From contig NW_025850773.1 of assembly GCF_002878395.1 (NCBI RefSeq), forward strand, positions 410,998 to 474,997: a stretch of 64,000 nucleotides of DNA. The letters are read 5' to 3'. This DNA is from Capsicum annuum. Lineage: Eukaryota > Streptophyta > Magnoliopsida > Solanales > Solanaceae. Below, piece by piece: positions 11,850 to 26,274 of the stretch. How positions within the stretch are numbered: the stretch's first letter is position 1; each line of letters opens with the position of its first letter. The notes under the pieces were generated by a model. That model did not search any database. It worked only from the letters and a program-made list of their open reading frames with translations, and was not told where the DNA came from. The position numbers were made by a program, and so were the translations under genes.

Positions 11850-13212
11850 GAGAGAAGTATTGACTACCCCCCTGAACTTATCACATTTTATTCATGGTAC
11901 ACCTGAACTTTGACTAGTCCTAAGTACCCCCTCGAACTTGCTCTTTTGCAATATCGCGTGACCCCTTTTTACTGATGTGGGAAAATGTTTGAGTTCAACC
12001 TCCATCAAGCGCATGATGGAGATATTTTTTGCCAAATCAGTATTTTCAATGATAAAAAAATGAAAAAAAATCCATTTTCCTTTATTTTTTTCAAAAAGTT
12101 CAACTATCCCTCTTCCTATTTATTATCCCTCTTCTTCATTACTTCCAATCTAAAAAAAAAAATTCATCCCTTTATTAATTTTGTACAAATCTAGTTTATT
12201 AATTAGTTTATGAAATAAAATTTCATCCGTTTATTAATATTGTAGAAATTACGTTTATTAATCTAAAAAAAAAAATTATCCGTTAATTAGTTCAATCTAA
12301 AACTCCAGTTTCTATTCCTATGAAACTCATTCAATTTTGTAATCTTAATTATATATATCATATGAGTTATTGTAACTAAAAAAATGTACTAAATATCGAA
12401 GAAGATATTTTAAACAATATTAACAAAACAAATACTAAAGAAACTAAGACACATACTTATAATAAATGTAGTTATATTAGTTATCGATTTTAATCCCTAA
12501 CAATTTGATTTTTTATTTAACTAATAAGAAAATACTCATAAAATAAAAATCGAATCAATAACCCAATATTTTTTTTTAATAAAATCATTAAAAGATCGTT
12601 AACCCAATAATGATAAATTAATAATAATTTTATCGGTTCGATTTTTGTACTCCCCTAACTTAAATTGTAATTTCTTAATCCATTAATTATAATAAGAAAC
12701 GTATTGTGCATGTTAGTCTCCTCAAAGTTCTAATCGAAACACTAATTGAAACTACTATGAAACACTAACCGAAAAAAAATAATTTCATATTATGAAACAC
12801 TAATCGAAAAAAATAATTTCATATTTTTAACACACAAAAAATTATAAATTTTTAGATAATTTCTTACTTCATCGACGTAAATTATACCTTTCACTATTTT
12901 GGAGTAGAGGAAAGTTAAAAAATATATATTTTTTTAAAGAGAAATTGGATAATTAAGGGTACAAATGGATTATTTTTTAATATAGGATAAATATAAGGAA
13001 AGTTAATAGTATTATCCACGTGGATAGCCACATTGGCGTATTTTTTTCATGTGTACGCGTGTGTACTAAACGCTATGAACTGTGGGCCAAAAAGGGGGTG
13101 CGACGTACTAAAAGAACAAGTTCGGGGGGAGGGGGGTACTTAGGACTAGTCAAAGTTCAGGTGTACAATGAATAAAACGTGACAAGTTTGGGGGGTAATT
13201 GATATTTCTCTC
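11850..13212. mobile_element. Mutator-type MITE, 1363 bp, with about 110-120 bp TIRs
   Basis: The left end GAGAGAAGTATTGACTACC and the right end (reverse complement GAGAGAAATATCAATTACC) start long terminal inverted repeats. These share the blocks TTTATTCAT, GTACACCTGAACTTTGACTA and GTCCTAAGTACCCCC (about 11850-11970 and 13095-13212). The flanks TTTCATTTA (11841-11849 and 13213-13221) are an exact 9-bp target-site duplication, the hallmark length for Mutator-like elements. The interior is AT-rich without a credible ORF. It lies between the two CACTA genes. Confidence 0.9.
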
Positions 13213-13379
13213 TTTCATTTATAAATAAAAGTTGCAAGAATAACAACGCCAAATACAAGGTATCATAATAAAAACATAAAATACAAGATGTCAGCCTATT
13301 AAGAACACAAAACACCAGATATCAGCCTAATAATAAATTCTCAAAACAAATTCCAGCCTAATATGAGCACAAAATACGA

Positions 13380-15749
13380 AGAACTTCTCTTCAGTCTTTT
13401 CTTCTCAATATTCAGCAGGATAATATCACTATCTTCTCTATCATTATCATATAAAAACTCTTCTTCACTTTCTTCATTATCTAAAACGTCTGTATAATTG
13501 TCATTAATGAAACCATCTTCCTCATTTTCTTAATCATTGGTTCATAAAATGATTTCTGGTTCAACATCATCCCTATGCAAAGACACCTCAATATCAGTTT
13601 TTTGATTATTGGCATACAAAATATCTTCAACTTCATATTGTTGATAAACTTTTTCATTCAATGATGCTTCTATTTCTTCAGGCACATTAAAAAGGTCATG
13701 AGGATTAGTCTTTACAATAATAAGCCAATCTTTATCCACCAAATCATTCAAGTGGAAGACTTGTTCAGACTGAGAAGCCAACACAAATGGCTCATTTGTA
13801 TTCAACACACAATGAGTATTCAAACTTGTAAAATCATATTTGTCAATTTTTTATCCTCTTTCTAGGTGAGCCACATCCAACCAATGACACTTGAATAGAT
13901 GAACTTTTCTATTTTCAGTATAACGCAACTCATAGATATCCTTTAATACCCCATAATACTCCTTATTTCAGTCTGAAACATCTTCTCTCACAAGAACTCA
14001 ACTGTTATGTGTTTTTCTTATAAGGTCTTTTGTTTGAAATCTAAATTCATTGACCATACATGTTGAATATCGATGTACCAATGGTTCTGGACCAACAACT
14101 AGACTTATGAGCTCATCATTTGCATACCCTTGTGAAGCTAGAAAAAATATCTACAAAAACAAGCAAAACTATTATGACTAGTATAAGAACTTTGAAAAAT
14201 GCTAATATTTATTGTGTCGTTTAATTAGACAGCTACGCATGCATGAAACCAATCAATAAATCCATTATTATGCATCCTATGAACACGAGTTGAACCTTCT
14301 ACTTCAATCTGTCTCATGTATTCCCTACAGTTTGTATTAGTTAAGATTAACTGAATTATATTAATGTCAAATTATATTTGAACTAATAAGAGACTTACTC
14401 CCTGTATTGTGAAATCTCTTCACAATTTTAAAGCACATAAATACATGCTTGATGGAATTCATCATGAGGTAGCTTATTTCCTCCATTTGAATCCCCTTTC
14501 GTTTGCCCACTGTGTTTAAAGATAGACATCTCACCATATGATAAAGATTTATCGTCATTTCTAGTTAATTTATCAAACTTAGTTGAGATGTTCTTTAAAT
14601 ATCGTGAACAGAACGCCCGGCTTTCCTTTGCCAAATACCCTTCAGCAATTGAACCTTCTGGACAACCTTTATTGCGATTATATATTTTAAGTTCTCCCAA
14701 ATACCTATAAGATATCTCATTTATATAATTATAGAATATGACATTTTATATATATTGACATTTAAATTTTTGAATGCTACAATACCTCTCAAAAGGGTAC
14801 ATGTTCCGATATTAAACGGGTCCACCAAGTTTTGCCTCTCTTGCCAAGTGAATTGGCAAATGCATCATGATATCAAAGAACCCAAGAAGAAAAATCATTA
14901 GAAGTTTTCACAATATGATAGGAATTTCAGTCTCTAGGATATAAAGATCTTCAATTGTCAGGCATTTAGAGTATAGATTCTTGAAAAATTTGCTTAAGGC
15001 AATAATTGGTTCACAAACTTCCTTAGGCACTAAACCACGTATAGGTACTGATAAAATATAATGTAATAATACATGATGATCATGACACTTCAATCCATGT
15101 ATCTCTTTCTCAAGAACGTTAACACACCTAGAAATATTTGATGAAAAGGCATCTGGAACCTTCAAATTATATGAGAAGTGGCATAACTTCAACTTCTCTT
15201 TAGGGAACAAAGCATGGCATGCTGCCGGTAACAAAATATTATCTCCATCCTCAATTGGATGCAAACTTTGCCTAATTCCAAGGTCCACCAAATCATATTT
15301 ACTTTTTAATGTGTCCTTTATCTTTCCAACTATACTCATCATAGTTGATAAAACACTTTCAGACATATTTCTTTCTATTTGCATCGGATCAAGGTTATGT
15401 TGTGGGTGAAGACCATCCCAATAAGACAATTTAAAAAAGATACTTTTCTTCCTCTAATTATAAGCATCATTAGAAACATTACGCTTTTTTTCTGGCCTTT
15501 ACCAAAAAATCACATTGCCTAAATCTTGTAACTGCATAAGTATTTCAACACATGTTAAAGAAATAGGTGTAGCCCCCATTTCAACTTTTCCATCAAATAA
15601 AACTCTATTTCTATGCGATGGATGGCTCATAGAAAGAAATTAATGATGACCTATATAACACAACTTATTACATAAGGAAATCGAATGTGTATCTATATGG
15701 CAACAAGGGCATGCAAGCTTGCCTTCGGTTGACCATCCTGAAAGGTTAC
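13380..15749 (-). pseudogene. CACTA TNPD transposase, C-terminal part (Transposase_21, DUF4218, DUF4216)
   Basis: Reading minus from the retrotransposon junction at 15749, the frame begins NLSGWSTEGKLACPCC, the cysteine-rich motif of the Transposase_21 domain. It is followed by SHPSHRNRVLFDG (about 15630) and a 173-residue open stretch (15429-14908). That stretch has MSYWDGLHPQHNLDPMQIE and the DUF4218 block HALFPKEKLKLCHF through LPAACHALF and GLKCHDHHVLLHY. Then come AKESRAFCSRYLKN (14700-14428), FKCHWLDV (about 13900) and the DUF4216 block EPFVLASQSEQVFHLND (13823-13542), ending in an acidic tail. Stops and frameshifts separate these blocks. The N-terminal half is 14 kb away at 29800-30958; the LTR element inserted within the codon run of this exon. 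Confidence 0.8.
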
Positions 15750-19573
<3,824 letters not shown>

Positions 19574-19576
19574 GAA

Positions 19577-19594
19577 TGACGGCTCTGCTGGGGA
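19577..19594 (+). other. Primer-binding site
   Basis: TGACGGCTCTGCTGGGGA lies three bases after the 5' LTR end. It resembles the TGGCGACTCTGCTGGGGA-type primer-binding site of plant Tat/Ogre elements; the exact primer tRNA cannot be named with certainty. Confidence 0.7.
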
Positions 19595-21519
19595 TCTTTG
19601 GTTCTAACAGTTATGAGTTTGTGTTTTATGTGGGATTCTTTTACTTTGTTTATTTTTCGTAATTAATTTCTCTCTTTTCCTTTTATCGTTTATATCATGA
19701 TTCATTTATACATGTTAGTCTCATCTTCTTTTCCCTTTTATGTGTTATTCAAATTTCTCTATGTTTATTTTTCCTCCACTTTTTCTGTTATTGGCTATAT
19801 GTTTTGATTTTTATTTTTTATATTGCTAAAATATGCTATTGTATGTTGCTATGTGCTACGTGTTACTGCTTTATATAACTGGCATTCCGCTCATACTTTC
19901 CTCCACTTAAAACCTCCTTTATTTTTTTTTATGAACGGTTGCATGGTTGCACGGACGTTCTTCCTTAAAACACCCTTCGGGAAATGCTTTGTGGACTGTT
20001 CAATCAACGGTGCATCGATAGTCAAAAGCTTTCCCACTCTCGGGCAGTCCACTCGAAGGAACTATGTCATAAACCTACTCTTGTCCTTTTGGTCTTGGCT
20101 ACATATTTCTTTTAGTAAGGAATATGCGTCCCATTCAACGTAGGATGCCTTGGCATCCTTGACGCGTTGAATGTTAGTCTCATTCAAAGACCAAAGAGGT
20201 TCACGACCTCAAAGAGACTCACAGTTATTTGCTATGTGTTGCATTTTTATGTATGTATTGACATCTTGCCTATCTTGTTGTTTCCGTTCTTGCCTTAGTC
20301 ACTCCTTACGTTTAGTGTTCCTTACTTTAGAGATCGTTACTCTTGAAATTATTGTCATGTTAGGTCCCTACAATATACTCTTAAGGCCTATTCAAAATCC
20401 TCCTAGCCATCTCCACTTGCTATTGAACTTCTATAACTCTCAAAATTTTGAACTACGTCTGACCTGATTCTTGTTCCAACAAGATACGTAGGCAATCCTT
20501 TATAAGGATGTGGTCTTCTTTTTTCTTTGTTTTACAAAATGTCCTAATATTTAAATATGTAAAACAATCTTTATCATTCGAGTAGTTTTTCTACCAAATC
20601 ATATTTCCCCTTTATTTCACCTTTTCATAGTGTTATATGGGTGAAAAATTGAACCTTTCCTTGGATAATCCGAATGATTCTTTTCACAACCTTTCAAATT
20701 CTCAAATGTTTCAAACGAAATGCTTCAAAACTTCAATCCTCTCATTTCTTCAAGACAAAATTCATTTAAAACATTTTGCGTGCATCTTTTAAACATCTTA
20801 TCATTATATACTTATTTACCCCATTGACTCCAAGTATGAACTCAGTACCTAGGTCTTGTTTATCGTTTAGCTTCTATCTTTTGACATGAACTCACTTCTA
20901 AATCTTAAGTCCTAGCTTACCTATTCATCCTAAAGTCCTCATTGATAAAATGACACATATTATCATACTATCTCCTTTCTTTTTGGATACACTCACTTTT
21001 GTTTTGTTCAAATTGGTATTTTGTCGAACATCGACTCTTCTAAAAATTTGTGATATGACAAATATACTCTATATTCAGAAAAATTTCATCATTTTTCTTC
21101 TCGCCTTACCTCTTACCAATGACAAGTATTCATGCTATGCATCTCGTGATCGTGATCAAGTAATCCAAACCAAAAATTCGGCAAATGAGGTTAGGAAATT
21201 TTAATTCCAAACTTCTATTGCGTCAAACTTGGATTATAATATCATAAGTCATATATATTTGTCATTTTAGACCAACCTCAGACTTAATGGCTTCGTCCAT
21301 TATAGAACATTTTATTCTTGCATATTAACATGTTTATTCTTTCACTATATATCATATTCACCTTACTAACTTGACTCTTTTTTTATCTTTTATTTCTTTT
21401 TTCAATCTTATTTTTTTCTCCTATGCCTCAAGGATTGATTCGTGCATTCTCTCACCCATCGCGTCAATTGAAAAATCCTCAGTCTTCTTCTCTTAAGGCT
21501 TAGTCACCAAGACAAGGAA
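19595..21519 (+). other. Untranslated leader of gypsy element
   Basis: No supported ORF. It contains, at about 20450-20515, the first of three dispersed copies of a GAACTACGTCTGACCTGATT ... GATACGTAGG motif (the others are near 23303 and 26078). Confidence 0.6.
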
Positions 21520-22620
21520 ATGGGTGATAACAACGATGCTAGAAATGAGCATAATGAGGTGATCTTACAAATAGAACAAAGGATTCTTCAATTATAAGGG
21601 GAATTGTCACAAGCCCATACCTTGTCTAATCTACCCCTTCCTTTGAATGCTCCTCTCGAACCACAAATTGAGGGTGACACTGCTATCAAATCTCATGCCA
21701 TATTCATGAGCCATCCCTTACCATCACTTCCTATTTCACTACCTCCAAATAATCCAAGTCACATATATATGCTTCCTAAAAACAACCAATATACACATTC
21801 TTGCCCACCATAATACAATACATGCCCAACTCTACTAAATTTGCAAACAACATCATATGTATACAATATACCACCAACTTTTACCTCAAATATGCCTCAT
21901 TTTCATAATCTAAGAAGCTATATTTTAGACCCAAATTATGTCAAAACGATCCCATTCACCCACCACCAATATAAATCCAACCCTCTAGAAAAAGTTGCCC
22001 GTATGCAATCTGTGGTTGAGAGGTTGGAACAACTTGAATGTAGTAAGGGGTCTAAAGGACTAAGTTATGAGGATCTATGTATACACCCTGATGTTAAATT
22101 GTCGGAGGGGTACAAACCTCCTAAATTTAAATTGTATGATAGGACTGGAGATTCGAAAGTCCATTTGAAACTATACTGTGACAAGTTAGTAGGATTTGGC
22201 AAAAATGAGCAGATTCTTATGAAGTTATTCATGAGGAGTCTCACTTAAGATGCTTTATCATGGTATGTCACACAAGATGCAAGAAAATGGTCGAAATGGA
22301 CCGACATAGCCTCTGATTTCATAGAAAGATTTGGGTTTAATGTTGAGAATGCATGTGATTGGTTTTACATTCAGAAGTTAAAGAAAGAACCTACAGAATC
22401 ATTTTGAGAATATGGAATGAGATGGGTACGTAAATCTTTTAAAGTGCGCCCTCCTTTAGATGAAAATCAAATAAAGGATTTTTTCATGCTTGCCCAAGAT
22501 CCATAATATTATGAAAAAATAATTCTTATAGACGATCAAAAGATTATTGACATCATCAAGTTGGGTGAGAGAATTAAAAAAGGCATTAAAAATGACATGA
22601 TAATAATTTGGAGGCCCCGC
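21520..22620 (+). pseudogene. Tat/Ogre-type gag, broken
   Basis: Starts MGDNNDARNEHNEVILQIEQ, then a Pro-rich N-terminal stretch (NLPLPLNAPLEP, PSLPISLPP). The retrotransposon gag core follows at about 21965-22590: MQSVVERLEQLE, GLSYEDLCIHPDV, YCDKLVGFGKNEQILMKLFM, then SWYVTQDARKWSKWTDIAS, FIERFGFNVENA and RPPLDENQIKDFFMLAQDP. This order is characteristic of plant Tat/Ogre gag proteins. Stops interrupt at about 21595, 21811, 22246 (where Gly is usual), 22405 and 22504. Function in intact relatives: capsid-like particle formation. Confidence 0.85.
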
Positions 22621-22679
22621 AAGAGATTAAGACTTCACAGGCTAATGAGAACAACGACATGAAAGATGCTGTCTTGACT

Positions 22680-23188
22680 ATGTAAGATCCTAAAATCCCA
22701 TCGATTTACCAAATGCCACTTCCTCCGCTGCAATACCACACACCTATATATCAAGCACCTTGATATCCAATTCCCACAACGACATACAATTACCCCATGT
22801 TACCTTATAATCCTACTACTTCCAAATTCCTCCAAATACATTCCAACAACCATTAGCTTATCAGAATCTACCAACAAATCAATGATCCAATCAATTTGTC
22901 ATACCTCGAGCCAAGCTCCAGAAAATTTAGTCAAGATAATACACTTCTTTGGCCGAACCCGTAACTCAACTTTATGAGAGATTAAGGGTTGATGGCCATA
23001 TTACTCCAATTCCTAAGATTGTAATGAATACATGTGCAAAACTGATTGATCATTTCAAAGTTTGTGCTTATCATTCAAGGATGACAGGCTATACCACAGA
23101 AGAATTTCGTGCTTTAAAGGATAAAATTCAAGTACTCATTGATACCAAGGTGATAAATGTGATAGGGCCATATCTTGATGTTGATTAA
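22680..23188 (+). pseudogene. C-terminal gag region of the gypsy element, broken
   Basis: After a Pro/Gln/Tyr-rich spacer (about 22690-22900), the frame 22949-23188 reads AEPVTQLYERLRVDGHITPI, then CAYHSRMTGYTTEEFRALKD and KIQVLIDTKVI. This resembles the region after gag in Tat/Ogre polyproteins that holds the single CAYH zinc-binding site. It stops at 23188, and the protease and polymerase that should follow are missing, so an internal deletion removed essentially all of pol. Confidence 0.7.
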
Positions 23189-23816
23189 GCATGATTGGCA
23201 TTAATGAAGGGATATCACGTCATTTCCTCATTCCAGGCTCTCAAGCACTTGATTTACTATAATTTGTACATATGCTTCGAACAATATGAATTTCTCCTAT
23301 GTATTCTGAACTACGTTTGACCTGATTCCCATTTAAGAGGGATAGGTACGTGATCCTATGAAGTTCGGCCTTATCATAATTAAATTTTTATATTTTACTG
23401 AAGCATGTAACTGGGGCAAAATTTTTGAAAGGATTTAAAAAATTCTATGATTCTACAAGTTTAAGACAGATGAGACATGTAACTGGGGCAGAATTTTTGA
23501 GAGGGTCCCAAAAATTCTATCAAGAAGTATTTCAACAAATTCAAGGTTAGCAAGATTGAGGCCATAAAATTGGGGGCGAAATTTTTGAGAAATCCTCAAA
23601 AATTTCATCAAGGATTTCATCTCAAGAAAGTGATATAAAGAAAATGGACTCAAAACTTGAATAAAAGAGCTGACAGAGACATGAATCAATCCTTCCTCCT
23701 TTTCTTAAACTAACAATTCTTCTTTGAGTGCAAGAATAGAGTGACGAGTACAAATATTGAGTACGCTATACACCGTCAGAAGATATAATGTTAAGTATTA
23801 TTGTCCTGTATTCTGA
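23189..23816 (+). other. 3' non-coding region of gypsy element
   Basis: It contains a second GAACTACG-type motif (about 23303-23370) and three spaced copies of a CTGGGGCAAAATTTTTGA-like word (about 23412, 23481, 23572), commonly seen in the 3' untranslated part of these elements. Confidence 0.6.
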
Positions 23817-25230
23817 GTGGGTTAAGCACTATCCTCTCGAGAGAAACTGCTTGAGGCTAAGCATTGCTCTTGAAAATTTATTTGGGTTAAGCCCTACCTT
23901 TTCTCAACAAAATCATTCAGACTAAGCATTGTTTTGAAAACTTGATGGAGTTAAGCACTACTCTATCAAAAACTCTCTAAGGCTAAGCATTGTCCTTGGA
24001 AAGTTAAGTGGGTTAAGCACTACCCTCTTTTGAGAAACTGACTGAGGCTAATCATTGTCCTTGAAAGTTAGTTGGGTTAAGCGCTACCCTTTCTCGAGAA
24101 ATCATACAAACTAAGCATTATTTTGAAAACTTGATCGAGTTAAGCACTACTCTATCCAAAACTCTCTAAGGCTAAGCATTGTCCTTGGAAAGTTAAGTGG
24201 GTTAAGCATTACCCTCTTTCGAGAAACTGACTAAGGTTAAGCATTGTCCTTGAAAGTTAGTTGGGTTAAGCACTACCCTCTCTCGAGAAATCATCCAAAC
24301 TAAGCATTNNNNNNNNNNNNNNNNNNNNNNNNNNNNNNNNNNNNNNNNNNNNNNNNNNNNNNNNNNNNNNNNNNNNNNNNNNNNNNNNNNNNNNNNNNNN
24401 NNNNNNNNTTAGTTGGGTTAAGCACTACCCTCTCTCGAGAAATCATCCGAACTAAGCATTATTTCGGAAACTCGATGGAGTTAAGCACTATTTTATCAAA
24501 AACTCTCTAAGGCTAAGCATTGTCTTTGGAAAGTTAAGTGGGTTAAACACTACCCTCTTTCGAGAAACTGACTGAGGCTAAGCATTGTCCTTGAAATTTA
24601 GTTGGGTTAAGCACTACCCTCTCTCAAGAAATCATCCAAACTAAGCATTGTTCGGAAACTCGATGGAGTTAAGCACTACTCTATCAAAAACTCTCTAAGG
24701 CTAAGCACTGTCCTTGGAAAGTTAAGTGGGTTAAGCACTATTCTCTTTCGAGAAACTGACTGGGGCTAAGCATTATCCTTGAAATTTAGTTGGGTTAAGA
24801 ACTACCCTCTCTCTAGAAATCATACAAACTAAGCATTATTTCAAAAACTCGATGGAGTTAAGCACTACTCTATCAAAAATTCTCTAAGGCTAAGCATTAT
24901 CCTTGGAAAGTTAAGTGGGTTAAGAACTATATTTTTTTGAGAAACTAACTAAGGCTAAGCATTGTCCTTGAAAGTTGGTTGAGTTAAGCACTACCCTCTC
25001 TCAAGAAATCATTCAAACTAAGCATTATTTCAAAAACTCAATGGATTTAAGCACTACTCTATCAAAAATACAACTCTCTAAGGCTAAGCATTGCCCTTGG
25101 AAAGTTAAGTGGGTTAAGCACTACCCTCTTTCGAGAAATAAACTAAGGCTAAGCATTGTCCTTGGAAAGGGTTAAGCCCTACCCTCTCTCAAGAAATTGT
25201 CTGAGGCTAAGCATTTTCCTCTTGAAGTCG
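23817..25230 (+). repeat. Tandem satellite-like array: about 63-bp units in a 189-bp higher-order trimer
   Basis: Units share GGTTAAGCACTACCCTC followed by a variable half and CTAAGCATTGTCCTTG. Three diverged unit types alternate in order. The landmark GATGGAG-type word occurs at 23944, 24133, 24474, 24662, 24851 and (as AATGGAT) 25040, giving a period of 188-189. A 100-N gap interrupts it. The array lies in the 3' region of the gypsy element, where Tat/Ogre elements are known to carry tandem repeats. Short ORFs here are repeat artefacts. Confidence 0.95.
24309..24408. other. Assembly gap (100 N) inside the 189-bp array
   Basis: The round length suggests a placeholder. The word TTAGTTGGGTT is at 24257 and 24409, 152 apart, so restoring a 189-bp phase needs 137 bases (or 137 plus multiples of 189) instead of 100. 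Confidence 0.9.
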
Positions 25231-25523
25231 ATTGATTTACTCAAAGATGAACACTATTTTCTAATACTGAACATGCTAAGCACAATTGCCTTGATGTTAT
25301 TAAATGCTACTTCTTTACTAGACATGGTGTGGATTAAGCGCAACCTCTTCAAATTTATATGAACAAAACATTGCTCTCTCATGACAGATACACTTTTTAA
25401 TCTCTCTTATCATTATTGTTATAGTTGTTTTCACTACATTGTTCAATCCTCTATACATACATATATGTCCATACTAACCATGCTATCTATTTGAGTTAAA
25501 AGTGGCAGGAGGAAACCGAATAA

Positions 25524-25724
25524 CTGATCCAAAGCTACATCGAGAGGTACAATAGCTGATCCAACATCATATCGAGAAGCCAAACAACTAATCCAACGCT
25601 ACATCGAGAGGCCCAACAGCCGATTCAATGTCATATCAAGAAGCCAAAAAACTGATCCAACGCCACATCGAGAGGCCCAACAGCCAATCCAACATCATAT
25701 CGAGAATTCCAACGGCTGATCCAA
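25524..25724 (+). repeat. 32-bp tandem repeat, six copies, alternating as a 64-bp dimer
   Basis: Units begin at 25524, 25556, 25588, 25620, 25652 and 25684, each CTGATCCAA-like then ATCGAGA-like. Odd units read GCTACATCGAGAGG and even units ATCATATCGAGAAGCC, indicating a dimer period. A partial seventh unit starts at 25716. Confidence 0.9.
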
Positions 25725-26260
25725 TAATACAACAGATAAGCTTTCTCTACTCCCATTATTACTTTATGTCTATCAATTGTTTATCAAGTACATACTCTAA
25801 CCTGGGCTATCTAGTATATTGTAAAGTACACAGGTAACAGAGAAGGAGTAACAAACAGAAATAATTTTCATTTCTATTTTTAATATATCACCCTATTTAT
25901 CTATCAGTCACATAAACCCAACCGAAAACTCACTTACCTTTCATCTCCACGCCTATTCTCCTATCATTATTTCAAAATCATATTCACGCCCATCTCATCG
26001 ACCCATGACATCGTAATTTATGCCCGTCCTTTATCATTAACACTCTTTAGAAATATTGTTCATTCTTAAATCTAGAACTACACACGGCTTGATTCTCGTA
26101 AACTAGAGATATGTAGGTGACTTGAAATAAAAGTCTCGGCCACACTATTTTTAAAACCACCTCCCGTTACGACGATTTCAACAAATCCTCTTCTCGGTCG
26201 GACAAAATTGGTTACTACGTCAACTTTTGTTGCTTGACAATTCTCTTATCATTCTTAAGC

Positions 26261-26274
26261 ACTGAAGGGGCAGC
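26261..26274 (+). other. Polypurine tract
   Basis: ACTGAAGGGGCAGC lies immediately before the TGTTGAC start of the 3' LTR, the usual place for plus-strand DNA priming. The third copy of the GAACTAC/GATTC/TAGG motif lies upstream at about 26078-26150. Confidence 0.75.

Noticed and set aside
24975..25362. Short ORFs in the 189-bp array
   Set aside because: Periodic translations of tandem repeats without conserved coding features.
25524..25724. CRISPR-like spaced repeat
   Set aside because: Units are contiguous with no unique spacers, and the sequence is a plant retrotransposon.
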